In this document: piece after piece, positions 8,088 to 15,566 of the stretch
Layout of the letters: each line of letters begins with the position of its first letter
Numbering within the stretch: the first letter of the stretch is position 1
Source of the DNA: Actinobacteria bacterium RBG_16_64_13
GTDB taxonomy: Bacteria; Actinomycetota; Thermoleophilia; RBG-16-64-13
Assembly (NCBI GenBank): GCA_001768675.1
Contig: MELN01000007.1
Location: 12,197-33,332 of the forward strand
DNA length: 21,136 nt
Direction of reading: 5' to 3'
Notes under the pieces: generated by a model
Seen by the model: only the letters and a program-made list of their open reading frames with translations
Databases searched by the model: none
What the model was told of the DNA's origin: nothing
Made by a program: the position numbers and the translations under genes

Positions 8088-9239
8088 CTAGAAGGAGCTG
8101 ATCGAATCGATCTTCGCAAGCGTCAGTGCCTTCAATTCCTCGGACAGGGGAGCGTAGCCGAGTTCCTGGGCGATGGCCGTACCACCGTTGAGTGACCAAG
8201 TCAGCCAAGCTTTCAGGGCCTCGACTTCGGCCGCGCCCTTCATCTTTTCGAACACGAGGATCCAGGTAGCGCCCACGATCGGGTAGGCCTGGGCTCCGTC
8301 GCTGTTGCTGACCGAGAAGCGCAGGTCGTCGGGGAAGGTCACGCCCACGGCCGCCGCCGAGGTGGACTCCAGACTCGGGGTCACGAAGTTGCCGGCTTTG
8401 TTCTTGAGGATGGTCATGGCCAGACCGGACTCGGTCGCGTACGACAGCTCGACGTAGCCGATGCTCCCGGCCTGCTGCTGCACGACCGCCGCTACACCGT
8501 CGTTGCCCTGACCGCCGATGCCGACCGGCCACTGTACTTCTTTGCCCTTGCCGACTTTGTTCGCCCACTCGGTCGATATCTGAGTCAGATAGCCGGTGAA
8601 GATGTTGGTGGTCCCCGACGAGTCAGAGCGATGGACAACTTGGATAGACTTGTCGGGTAGAGTCACGCCCGGGTTGAGCGCGATGATCTTCGCATCGTTC
8701 CACCTGGTTATGCTGCCCAGGAAGATGGCCGCCAGAGTGTCGGGGTCGAGCTTGAGTTCATCGATTCCGTCGAGATTGTAGGCCAGCACGACTGCGCCGA
8801 ACACGGTAGGGATATGGAGAACCTTGGCCCCGCCCGCGGCCTCGGCGGCAGTGATCTCCTCGTCCTTCATAGGAGCGTCGGAAGCGCCGAAATCGACGGT
8901 CAGCTTCGTGAATTGCTCGATACCGCCCCCGGAGCCGATGCCTTGGTAGTTGATAGTCACATCTGGATTCGCGATCTGGAACTCCCCGATCCACTCCACA
9001 TAGAGCGGTTCAGGGAAAGTGGCGCCAGCGCCGTTGAGGTTGGCGCTGAGGGTCGCCTCACTGGTGCTCGTCGCGACTCCAGTGGTTGACGTCGCCGTAC
9101 TGGCCGTGGTGTCGGTGCCGCCGGCGCTTGGCAGGTCGGAACCCCCGCAGCCGGCCGCGACGATTCCTGAAACCACTACCAGGAGAAGCGCTACCGCCAG
9201 GAAGGCGGCCAGGCGTTTGCGCCCACTCTTCTCGGTCAT
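8088..9239 (-). CDS. pstS: Phosphate-binding lipoprotein PstS
   Basis: Extracytoplasmic phosphate receptor of the Pst system, about 383 residues. A lipoprotein signal peptide (MTEKSGRKR, hydrophobic core, AAG|C with the lipid-modified cysteine at 31) is followed by a Thr/Ser-rich linker of about 35 residues and the binding domain. Recognisable PstS motifs are LNGAGATFPEPLY, YQGIGSGGG, DFGASDAPM, ITRWND, HRSDSSGTT and GSIGYVELSYA, which supply the phosphate ligands. The ATG at 9239 has GAGGAAG six bases upstream; a GTG at 9272 would add 11 basic residues. It is first in the operon, downstream of a PHO-box-like repeat, so it is probably induced by phosphate starvation. Confidence 0.96.
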   Translation of the reverse strand: MTEKSGRKRLAAFLAVALLLVVVSGIVAAGCGGSDLPSAGGTDTTASTATSTTGVATSTSEATLSANLNGAGATFPEPLYVEWIGEFQIANPDVTINYQGIGSGGGIEQFTKLTVDFGASDAPMKDEEITAAEAAGGAKVLHIPTVFGAVVLAYNLDGIDELKLDPDTLAAIFLGSITRWNDAKIIALNPGVTLPDKSIQVVHRSDSSGTTNIFTGYLTQISTEWANKVGKGKEVQWPVGIGGQGNDGVAAVVQQQAGSIGYVELSYATESGLAMTILKNKAGNFVTPSLESTSAAAVGVTFPDDLRFSVSNSDGAQAYPIVGATWILVFEKMKGAAEVEALKAWLTWSLNGGTAIAQELGYAPLSEELKALTLAKIDSISSF

Positions 9240-9339
9240 CCCTGTCTTCCTCGCTTTCGTCTTCTTTGCCACGCCTCTTCTTCTGCCTTCTTTCCCTGGG
9301 ACGCCGCTGACAGTGAGGAAATCGCGGCTCCTGTCTGGT

Positions 9340-9395
9340 AGGCTAGCAGCGCCGGAGAAGGCCGGTGTTAACGTTCCGTTACCGGTGCGTTAATT
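9340..9395. promoter_or_regulatory. Three-unit PHO-box-like repeat between pstS and phoP
   Basis: Units starting GTTA occur at 9367-9373 (GTTAACG), 9378-9384 (GTTACCG) and 9389-9395 (GTTAATT), exactly 11 bp apart with 4-base spacers. This is the geometry of PhoP/PhoB binding sites, and the TTAACG-like cores resemble the Bacillus TT(A/C)ACA unit. Facing pstS, a weak -10 (TAGCCT, minus strand 9345-9340) lies 21 bases beyond the repeat. Facing phoP, the repeat ends 41 bases before the start codon and itself contains TTAACG/TTAATT with a 16-base spacing that could be the phoP promoter. Shared control of both operons is inferred. Confidence 0.65.
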
Positions 9396-9436
9396 GTCCG
9401 GTGGAGCGCAGCGGACGCTGCATCCAAGGAGAGCGG

Positions 9437-10150
9437 GTGGCCGACAGCGAACAAAAGCGCATCCTCCTCGTGGAAGACGACGCCACCATCTCTGATCTTG
9501 TCGCCTACAACCTGAGGCGCGCGGGCTATGATGTATTGCAGGAGCACAACGGCCGCGCCGGCTTACAGGCCGCACTTGCCACCGAGCTCGATCTGGTGCT
9601 CTTGGACCTGATGTTGCCCGGTCTGGACGGTATGGCGATCAGCAGAGAGGTCGCCCGGCGCAAGCCCGGCCTACCCATCATCATGCTCACGGCCCGCAGC
9701 GAACGCGAGACCATGCTGGAGGGCTTTGAATCGGGAGCTGACGACTACATCACCAAGCCCTTCGATCTCGACGTCCTTCTGGCCCGCATTCAGGCGCGCC
9801 TCCGGCGCGCCCCCTCCGGTGCGACCGCCGCCGCACCATCCACGGATAGCGGCACCATCGGTACGGGCGACTTGGTCCTCGACCGCGACGTCCATGCCAT
9901 CCGGACCGCTCGGGGTGAGTCGCCACTCAACCCCAAGGAGTTCGACCTCATGGAGTTGCTCCTGTCGCGCCCGGGGCACCTCTTCCCTCGAGAGGAGATC
10001 GTGGAGCGCGTCTGGCATCATCGCTACATGCCCGCTTCGCGCAGTTTGGATGTGCACGTGCGCCACCTCAGAGCCAAGCTGGAGCAGATCGGAGCCGAAG
10101 TCTCGATCCAAACGGTCCGCGGAGTGGGTTATCGATGGGGAACGCGATGA
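9437..10150 (+). CDS. phoP: Phosphate-regulon response regulator PhoP/PhoB
   Basis: OmpR-family regulator of 237 residues. The receiver has an EDD cluster (13-15), phospho-acceptor D57 (LLDLMLPGLDG), T85 and K107 (YITKPFD). A linker rich in Ala, Ser and Thr leads to a winged-helix domain with NPKEFDLMELL, SLDVHVRHLRAKLE and VRGVGYRW. The GTG at 9437 is chosen because AAGGAG (9426-9431) sits five bases upstream and the receiver follows at once. The longer frame from 9365 would translate the PHO-like repeat and is rejected. The gene is divergent from pstS and 14 bases before the kinase gene, so assignment as the Pho regulator rests on both sequence and context. Confidence 0.92.
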   Translation: MADSEQKRILLVEDDATISDLVAYNLRRAGYDVLQEHNGRAGLQAALATELDLVLLDLMLPGLDGMAISREVARRKPGLPIIMLTARSERETMLEGFESGADDYITKPFDLDVLLARIQARLRRAPSGATAAAPSTDSGTIGTGDLVLDRDVHAIRTARGESPLNPKEFDLMELLLSRPGHLFPREEIVERVWHHRYMPASRSLDVHVRHLRAKLEQIGAEVSIQTVRGVGYRWGTR

Positions 10151-10164
10151 CGGAGAACTGAGCA

Positions 10165-12000
10165 ATGCGCATCCGCTGGAGACTCCCGCTCGCATTCGCC
10201 GTTGCCACGCTGGTATTCGCCGGGATCGTGGCCCTTGTCGCCGCGTTGGCGCTCCGCGGGGCTTTTCTTGACCGGCTCGAGGATGAGATGTCGCGGCAGG
10301 CGCACCAATACGCCGCCGCCCTGGAAGCGATTGCGGTGGACGCCGGCGGCACGGCGACAGGGGCGAACGGCGGAGCCACGGCCCTCCAAGAACTCACCGT
10401 GAGCGTCGGCACCGCCGCCGATGCGCGCTTCACCCTGATCGACGGTGCGGGCTGGGTGCTGGCCGATTCGCAGGCCGACCCAAGCGCTCTCGAAAACCAC
10501 GCCAACCGCCCCGAGGTGGCGCAGGCTCTGAACGGGCACGAGGGACGGGAGCGACGCCATTCTGCCACGCTTGGGCAGGAGGAAGTCTATGTGGCCATCC
10601 CGCTGCCGGCGAGCCAGGCCGTCTGGTCAGGAGGAGTGCTACGGATCGCCCAACCGGCAAGTCGGATCGACTCCATGCTGGCCGCCTCCTGGCGGATACC
10701 GCTGATCGTGTGGGCCGTGCTCTTGCTGCCTACCATCGCGGTCGCCTACTTCCTAACTCGCTCGATAACCAACCCACTGGAACGCCTGCGCCAGATGACC
10801 GCGCAGGTCGCGTCCGGCGATTTCACCCATCGTACGAGCGTGCATCGAAACGATGAGCTGGGGGAACTGGGTCAGTCGCTCAACAGCATGGCCGCCCAGT
10901 TGGAGGCGCGGGACGGCCAACTCGGAGCCGAGATGGAGCGTTCGAGCCAGGTCCTGACGGCTATGAGCGAAGGAGTACTGCTCCTGGAAGCCGACGGACG
11001 TCTGCTCCGGAGCAACCCGGGGGCCGAACGGATGCTGGGTGTCGACCTGGCTGGAATGGTGGGCAGTCCCCTCGTGTTGGCGGCCCGTTCCTTCCCCGCT
11101 CGGATGCTCGCCGAGAAGGCTCAGAAAGCCGGACGGGCGATAACTGAAGTTCTGGAGCTTCCCAATGGACGCTCGCTCACCGTCGAAGTCGTCCCTTTGC
11201 AGTCGCCCGGGCGGCAGGCCTCCGGGACGTCGTCCAGCCAGGCCCAAGGTGGGCAGACCTTGTTCGTGGTACGCGACGAGACGGCCCGTCGTGCCACCGA
11301 ACTCATGCGGCGCGACTTTGCCACCAATGTTTCCCACGAACTCAAGACACCTCTGGCCGGGCTCTCTCTCTTGGCCGAGACTCTCCATGACACCGTGCGA
11401 GAGGACCCTGAGCAGGCGGAAAAGTTCGTGGCCCGGTTGTCGGCAGAGATAGACCGCCTCGTTGAGTTGACCAACGACCTGCTCACCCTCTCGCGGCTCG
11501 AAGAGCCGGAGGCTGTAGCCGGAGCGAGCTTTCTCCCTGTAGACCTGACGCCGCTGGCTTTGGACATGGCAGACGAGGTCAGGCCTCAGGCTGACGCCAA
11601 GCGCCATGAACTGGCGGTCGAGACGCCGAGCAAGAGCGTCGTCAACGGAGACGACGTGGCGCTGCGCACCCTCATTCGCAACCTGCTCGAGAACGCCATC
11701 CGCTACACCGAACCGGGAGGGCACATCGCCCTTCGCCTTAGGGCCGACCAGGACCCAGGTGGCCACGAGTGGGCGGTGCTGAGCGTGATCGATGACGGTG
11801 TCGGCATACCACTCGCCGACCAGAAGCGCGTCTTTGAGCGCTTCTATCGAGTGGACAAGGCCCGCTCGCGAGAAACAGGCGGTACCGGTCTAGGCCTCAG
11901 CATCGTCCGCCACGTCGCCGAGAGGCACGGGGGCAGGGTGGAGCTTGAGAGCACAGTGGGCGTGGGATCCACGTTCACCGTTCGTCTTCCCCGCGCCTGA
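10165..12000 (+). CDS. phoR: Phosphate-regulon sensor histidine kinase PhoR
   Basis: Membrane sensor kinase of 611 residues that should control PhoP together with PhoU/Pst. TM1 lies at about 8-32, an extracytoplasmic region of about 140 residues follows, TM2 is at about 177-199, HAMP at about 200-252 (NPLERLRQM...NDELGELGQSLN), a PAS domain at about 258-370 (LTAMSEGVLLLEADG), HisKA with VSHELKTPL (H391), and an HATPase domain with N510 (NLLENAIRYTEPGG), DDGVGIP, ERFYRVD and GGTGLGLSIVRH. The large extracytoplasmic region differs from the short one of E. coli PhoR but suits Gram-positive PhoR. The ATG at 10165 has GGAG nine bases upstream. Confidence 0.93.
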   Translation: MRIRWRLPLAFAVATLVFAGIVALVAALALRGAFLDRLEDEMSRQAHQYAAALEAIAVDAGGTATGANGGATALQELTVSVGTAADARFTLIDGAGWVLADSQADPSALENHANRPEVAQALNGHEGRERRHSATLGQEEVYVAIPLPASQAVWSGGVLRIAQPASRIDSMLAASWRIPLIVWAVLLLPTIAVAYFLTRSITNPLERLRQMTAQVASGDFTHRTSVHRNDELGELGQSLNSMAAQLEARDGQLGAEMERSSQVLTAMSEGVLLLEADGRLLRSNPGAERMLGVDLAGMVGSPLVLAARSFPARMLAEKAQKAGRAITEVLELPNGRSLTVEVVPLQSPGRQASGTSSSQAQGGQTLFVVRDETARRATELMRRDFATNVSHELKTPLAGLSLLAETLHDTVREDPEQAEKFVARLSAEIDRLVELTNDLLTLSRLEEPEAVAGASFLPVDLTPLALDMADEVRPQADAKRHELAVETPSKSVVNGDDVALRTLIRNLLENAIRYTEPGGHIALRLRADQDPGGHEWAVLSVIDDGVGIPLADQKRVFERFYRVDKARSRETGGTGLGLSIVRHVAERHGGRVELESTVGVGSTFTVRLPRA

Positions 12001-12088
12001 CCGCCACTACACGCTCGGCCCGCGGCATCCGGCGGGCGGAGCTTCGATGCTAGGATGTCGGAAGACGGCCTCGACGACGGGAGCAGAC

Positions 12089-13558
12089 ATGGGCGGGACG
12101 CGCAAGTTCACCATCCTCCACTCCAACGACATGCACGGTGACTTCCTCGCCGAGCAGGCCGCGGGCGGGGGAGAGCTCATCGGCGGGCTACCGCTTCTCT
12201 CGGGCTACATCAACAAGGTGCGCGCTGAGGAAGAGAACGTCCTTTACGTGATCTCGGGCGACATGGTGCAGGGCTCTATCATCGACTCCGATTTCAAAGG
12301 CACCTCGACCATGCAGATCATGAACTACCTGGCTCCGGACGTCGTGGCCCTCGGGAACCACGAGGTCGATTACGGTCTCCCGCATCTGCTCTTCCTGGAG
12401 AAGATCGCCAACTTCCCCATCGTCAACGCCAACCTGTACATCAAGCCGTTCGAAAAGCGGATGATGCGGCCTTATCACATCATCAAGAAGGCAGGCTTCG
12501 AGATACTTTTCACCGGCATCCTCACCGAAAAGGTCATGGACTCCCTCAAGATGGACGAACTCATCGGGACCTTCGTGACGCTGGAGGAAGCAGGGACGGA
12601 GGTGGGCAAGATCTGCGATGCCTTCAAGAACGACGACATCGATTTGACCATCCTGCTGACCCACATCGGCTTCGAGTCCGACAAGGAGCTGGCCGCGATG
12701 CTCCGTCCCGAATGGGGCGTGGACGTGATCATCGGCGGGCACAGCCACACCCTGCTTTCGGAGCCCGCCCAGGTCAACGGCATCCTCATCGTTCAAGCCG
12801 GCACAGGGACCAACCAGATCGGCCGTTTCGACATCGAGGTGGACGACGACACCAACTCCATCGTCGATTGGAAGTGGCGGCTCATCCCCATAGACGAGCA
12901 CCTTGCCGAGCCCGACCTGCGCATGGCCGAGTTCATAGAGTCGTTCAAGTCGGTGGTCGACCGCAAGTATGGCGTGGTCATCTCGAAGTTCTCTCAGACC
13001 CTCACCCACCCGCTCAGGGAAGAGGAGAGCACTCTCGGAAACCTGCTCGCGGACGCGCTGGCCGAGGGCACCCAGAGCGACGTAGTGTTCCTCGGCGCCG
13101 GATCGGTGCGGGTCAAGCAGATGGGCCCCGCCGTCACCCTCATGGACTTCATGTCGTGCTTCCCCTACGACGACTCCCTCACCCGCTTCACAGTGTCCGG
13201 GTCGGCGCTGAGACGGGCTTTCAACCATTGGATGCGGCCGGAGAACCGGGACGGGGAGGGCGAGTGCTACCAGGTGAACTCCGGCGTGCGGGCGGTGTAC
13301 TCCAATTCGGCTCGGGGGCTGGTCTCGCTGACCGTGAACGGGGTCCCGGTGACAGATGACGCCACGTACTCATTGATTTTGCAGGGTTACCACGTCCAGA
13401 ACTCGAAGCCCTATCTCGACTTGGATCCGGACGAGCTCGCCGCGATCACTCCTGGCAGAGTGGCCGCCACCTCTGCCCAGACGGTCCTGAAGGAATGGCT
13501 TATCGCGCACCAGAACGTCGACCGCCGGATCGAGGGCCGGCTGGTCTACGAAAGGTGA
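12089..13558 (+). CDS. 5'-nucleotidase/2',3'-cyclic phosphodiesterase-like metallophosphoesterase, no signal peptide
   Basis: UshA/CpdB-type protein of 489 residues that would hydrolyse a nucleotide or other phosphomonoester. The N-terminal metallophosphoesterase domain has the full dimetal set: HSNDMHG (D14, H16), GD (D58), GNHE (89-92), a THIG histidine and GHSH (217-220). The C-terminal 5'-nucleotidase domain begins near residue 300 (STLGNLLADAL, then CFPYDDSLTRF). There is no signal peptide, TM helix or anchor, unlike most family members, so it should be cytoplasmic. The ATG at 12089 has GGGAG six bases upstream; an ATG at 12047 is possible but precedes the conserved region. It lies 88 bases after phoR, suggesting Pho-regulon membership. 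Substrate unknown. Confidence 0.88.
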   Translation: MGGTRKFTILHSNDMHGDFLAEQAAGGGELIGGLPLLSGYINKVRAEEENVLYVISGDMVQGSIIDSDFKGTSTMQIMNYLAPDVVALGNHEVDYGLPHLLFLEKIANFPIVNANLYIKPFEKRMMRPYHIIKKAGFEILFTGILTEKVMDSLKMDELIGTFVTLEEAGTEVGKICDAFKNDDIDLTILLTHIGFESDKELAAMLRPEWGVDVIIGGHSHTLLSEPAQVNGILIVQAGTGTNQIGRFDIEVDDDTNSIVDWKWRLIPIDEHLAEPDLRMAEFIESFKSVVDRKYGVVISKFSQTLTHPLREEESTLGNLLADALAEGTQSDVVFLGAGSVRVKQMGPAVTLMDFMSCFPYDDSLTRFTVSGSALRRAFNHWMRPENRDGEGECYQVNSGVRAVYSNSARGLVSLTVNGVPVTDDATYSLILQGYHVQNSKPYLDLDPDELAAITPGRVAATSAQTVLKEWLIAHQNVDRRIEGRLVYER

Positions 13559-13740
13559 GTGCAAGGCGGTATCTTGCCGTAGCGGGAACACTGCTGTTCG
13601 CGGTGGGCACTGTGGCGTTCGGCGAGTCGAGTCGTCTCGCGGGGCTGGGTATCGGCGGGGTTGAACGTTGGGTGGCGTATCCCATCCTCTCGTGGGTCAC
13701 GGGCCTCGGAGGCCACCCGCTGGGCCGGGCTCGCCAGTGA
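13555..13740 (+). CDS. Small two-helix membrane ORF, possible C-terminal fragment of a DUF998-like protein
   Basis: A GTG at 13555 overlaps the nucleotidase TGA (GTGA) and opens a 61-residue frame. It contains two hydrophobic segments, RYLAVAGTLLFAVGTVAF (about 5-22) and VERWVAYPILSWVTGLGG (about 37-53). The second reminds me of the end of DUF998-type multi-helix membrane proteins, which are normally about 200 residues, so this could be a remnant left by a deletion. That resemblance is from memory and weak. The last 44 bases overlap the convergent hypothetical gene. It could also be a genuine small protein coupled to the nucleotidase, or noise. Confidence 0.35.
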   Translation: MSARRYLAVAGTLLFAVGTVAFGESSRLAGLGIGGVERWVAYPILSWVTGLGGHPLGRARQ

Positions 13741-14578
13741 GCAAGACGGGCAGCTCGAGGAGCGCCCCTTGTTCCGTGGTGCGGGCTACGTTGGTGACCT
13801 GAACGATTCCCCCGGTCTGATCTACGCTCGAGTTCGTATTGGCACAGCCGCCGGCATGATGGAACTGGTAGTTGACGCGGACAGCCGCGGGACGCAAGAC
13901 GGCGCCCGTATCGTCGACGGCCGTGAGTTCGCTCCAGCGAACGGTCAGCGAGGGGGCGTCACAATCCGCGAACACCTCCGACCACACTATCGGGCGGACG
14001 AGGTATCCCTCCGACCGCGCCAGATCGGGGGGTGGAAGCAGGTCGCGCACGGTGACAGAGGCTCCGGAAGCCAGATCATCTACCGCGGCCCTCCAGGCGC
14101 CGGGAGTCTCGGGGGAGCGGAAGATCCGGAGACGATAGGGACGGCCTGGCCGCCAAGCAAGAGCCAGAGTGTTGGGGTCGTCAGGAAATCCTGAGAGAGA
14201 CGAACCGGTGCCCGCGAGCACGCCTCCGCCTCGCTCGGCTGAGGCGTAGCCTCCCCAGTTCACCGCGGTGCCGTCCGGGTAGCGCCGGTTCCACTGCAGA
14301 CCGGTGTGGCCTCCGCCCCACACTTCGTCGCCTTCGACGAAATCCACCTGCAGCGCCCAGAAGTGCAGCGCCTGCACCCGGGGTGGCGCCAGCACCTCGA
14401 GCACCGCGGATACCTCGACCAATCCCCTCCGCCCACCAGTTGGTCGAGGCAACTCCCAGGCCAGATGGAACGAGGAAGCGCCATTGGCCGACCGGGGCGG
14501 GCCCGTCACACGTGGCGCGTCCGTCTCGCGCGGCCCCGAATAGGCCATGCCGCGGAGCATTCTCGTCAGCCACGACAT
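13697..14578 (-). CDS. Conserved hypothetical protein
   Basis: 293 residues, function not recognised. The sequence is rich in Trp, Gly and aromatic residues and looks like an all-beta fold (ALHFWALQVDF, GGGHTGLQWN, AVNWGGY, TVRWSEL). No signal peptide, TM helix or catalytic motif is seen. Only two cysteines are present (FADCDAP and GGCANTNS), both in the C-terminal third. The ATG at 14578 has GGGAG about eight bases upstream, supporting the frame. The similar pattern LQVDF...HTGLQW...NWGGY suggests a DUF3472-like or carbohydrate-binding-type family, but that is a guess. The last residues (GEPGPAGGLRGP) look non-conserved and overlap the small plus-strand ORF. Confidence 0.75.
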   Translation of the reverse strand: MSWLTRMLRGMAYSGPRETDAPRVTGPPRSANGASSFHLAWELPRPTGGRRGLVEVSAVLEVLAPPRVQALHFWALQVDFVEGDEVWGGGHTGLQWNRRYPDGTAVNWGGYASAERGGGVLAGTGSSLSGFPDDPNTLALAWRPGRPYRLRIFRSPETPGAWRAAVDDLASGASVTVRDLLPPPDLARSEGYLVRPIVWSEVFADCDAPSLTVRWSELTAVDDTGAVLRPAAVRVNYQFHHAGGCANTNSSVDQTGGIVQVTNVARTTEQGALLELPVLLTGEPGPAGGLRGP

Positions 14579-14761
14579 ATGCGGTACTCCCGTAGTCGCT
14601 CGGCGTTCCTTCTTGTATTACCACTCGTAGGTGAGGCCTAACCGTTTCCGCAGCCGTTCGTCCCGCGCCGGATTTCTTACACCGTCTTTATGGATGCTCT
14701 GTTAGCCTGCGAAGAGCCTCGTCGCACTGAGAGTCGCGCGGTTCACCCCCCGCCACTCGTC

Positions 14762-14783
14762 TCGGCGACCCCCGCGTCGCCGA
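14762..14783. repeat. Perfect 8-bp hairpin
   Basis: The arms TCGGCGAC (14762-14769) and GTCGCCGA (14776-14783) are perfect complements around a 6-base CCCCGC loop. It lies two bases before a second, longer hairpin. Neither strand has a T-run beside it. Confidence 0.6.
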
Positions 14784-14785
14784 AT

Positions 14786-14819
14786 GCCGCCCGGCCCCCG
14801 CACCTCTGGGCCGGGCGGC
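14786..14819 (+). terminator. Perfect 12-bp GC hairpin, possible terminator
   Basis: The arms GCCGCCCGGCCC (14786-14797) and GGGCCGGGCGGC (14808-14819) are perfect complements around a 10-base loop. On the plus strand the stem is followed by CCCCTTCTTCT, a weak pyrimidine tail; on the minus strand no tail exists. No plus-strand gene ends close upstream, so if it is a terminator it ends an unannotated transcript or insulates the CHRD gene. It could also be a regulatory structure. Confidence 0.4.
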
Positions 14820-14835
14820 CCCTTCTTCTGGTAGC

Positions 14836-14901
14836 TTGACGCGACCACGCGGCGCTGATAAACGTCAGATACCCATAGAGCAGGCCGCAATCGGGTACAC
14901 T
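14836..14901 (+). promoter_or_regulatory. Weak promoter candidates for the CHRD gene
   Basis: TTGACG (14836-14841) is followed 17 bases later by a poor -10 (TAAACG, 14859-14864). A better -10, TACACT (14896-14901), stands 47 bases before the start codon but lacks a -35. Both are guesses from sequence alone. Confidence 0.25.
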
Positions 14902-14948
14902 ACGCGTGTCCTGGTTGAACGTGATTTCCGACCCGTGGAGGGACTCGC

Positions 14949-15566
14949 ATGCAACCTGAGATGGATCCGGATCCCCTAGCGATGGAACGAGCCCGCCGGC
15001 GCCAGCAAAGGGCTGAGCGGGTGCAGCGGCGACGTCTGGCCCTCGGGGTGATCGTGCTGGGCCTCATCGTGTTGATCGTCGCGTTGGCCATAGGTCTTTC
15101 TGGCGGCGACGAGACGGCGACCACCACCACGTCATCCACGGGTGTGTCCAATGACGACCTGGTATCGGCGACGTACAGCGCCACTCTCGTCGGCGCCGAC
15201 GCGGTGCCTCAAGTCAACACCGTCGCCGCGGCCGACTTCATCCTGACTTACGACGCAGACACGAAAGAGCTCTCGTTCGTGTTGGAGATCACCAAGGGCC
15301 TCACCAGCCCCACCGCGGCCAGCGTCTACGAAGGGACTCCGGGAACCAGCGGAGCGGCCGTGTACACGCTCTTTGTCGCCGAAGCGGGCAGCGAGGGGAC
15401 CAAGACCGGCATTCTGGCGCAAGACATCATCGACGAAGCCAAGCTGATCGGGCCTCTCGCGGGAGGCACCATCGCCGAGCTTGTCCAGCTGATAAAGGAC
15501 GGCAACGCCTACGTGAGCATAAGTAACAAGACCCACCTCGACGCCATACGCGGGCCCATCAACTAG
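14949..15566 (+). CDS. Membrane-anchored CHRD-domain protein
   Basis: 205 residues. A basic N-terminus rich in Arg and Gln (about 1-29) is followed by a single TM helix (about 30-51, LALGVIVLGLIVLIVALAIGL) and a Thr/Ser linker, so the C-terminal domain is probably outside the cell. That domain (about 70-205) matches the CHRD family: YSATLVGADAVPQV, FILTYDADTKELSFVLEI, and AYVSISNKTHLDAIRGPI at the end. The AHIH-type histidine segment usual in bacterial CHRD domains is replaced by AASVYEG. The domain's function is not established. The ATG at 14949 has GGAGGG six bases upstream. Its stop overlaps the convergent glycosyltransferase stop region by 8 bases. Confidence 0.85.
   Translation: MQPEMDPDPLAMERARRRQQRAERVQRRRLALGVIVLGLIVLIVALAIGLSGGDETATTTTSSTGVSNDDLVSATYSATLVGADAVPQVNTVAAADFILTYDADTKELSFVLEITKGLTSPTAASVYEGTPGTSGAAVYTLFVAEAGSEGTKTGILAQDIIDEAKLIGPLAGGTIAELVQLIKDGNAYVSISNKTHLDAIRGPIN

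Larger units (their letters stand above)
14579..14948. other. Divergent intergenic region with two hairpins
   Basis: About 370 bases between the hypothetical gene (minus) and the CHRD gene (plus), with no supported ORF. It holds the two perfect hairpins at 14762-14819, a TTGACG hexamer (14836-14841), and a TACACT hexamer (14896-14901) close to the CHRD start. No tRNA cloverleaf could be drawn. A short untranslated RNA ending at the second hairpin cannot be excluded. Confidence 0.55.

Noticed and set aside
8100..8112. GATCGA/TCGATC palindrome
   Set aside because: It lies within the last pstS codons and is too short, with a one-base centre, to argue for a function.
9365..9436. N-terminal 24 residues of the longer phoP frame
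   Set aside because: They translate the PHO-box-like repeat, and a strong AAGGAG precedes the GTG at 9437.
10753..11766. 337-residue frame on the minus strand
   Set aside because: It lies antisense to phoR, whose domains are all intact; no motif is seen in the antisense product.
12018..12037. 6-bp inverted repeat between phoR and the nucleotidase gene
   Set aside because: The stem is short, the loop is 8 bases, there is no T-run, and such repeats are common at this GC content.
12188..13228. 346-residue frame on the minus strand
   Set aside because: It is antisense to the nucleotidase; the His/Val/Asp-rich product is typical of a GC-rich shadow frame.
14181..14624. 147-residue minus-strand frame overlapping the hypothetical gene
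   Set aside because: It is in another frame of the 13697-14578 gene, which has the better ribosome site and protein-like composition.
14738..14755. GGTTCA segment resembling a tRNA T-loop
   Set aside because: No acceptor stem, D-arm or anticodon arm could be paired around it.
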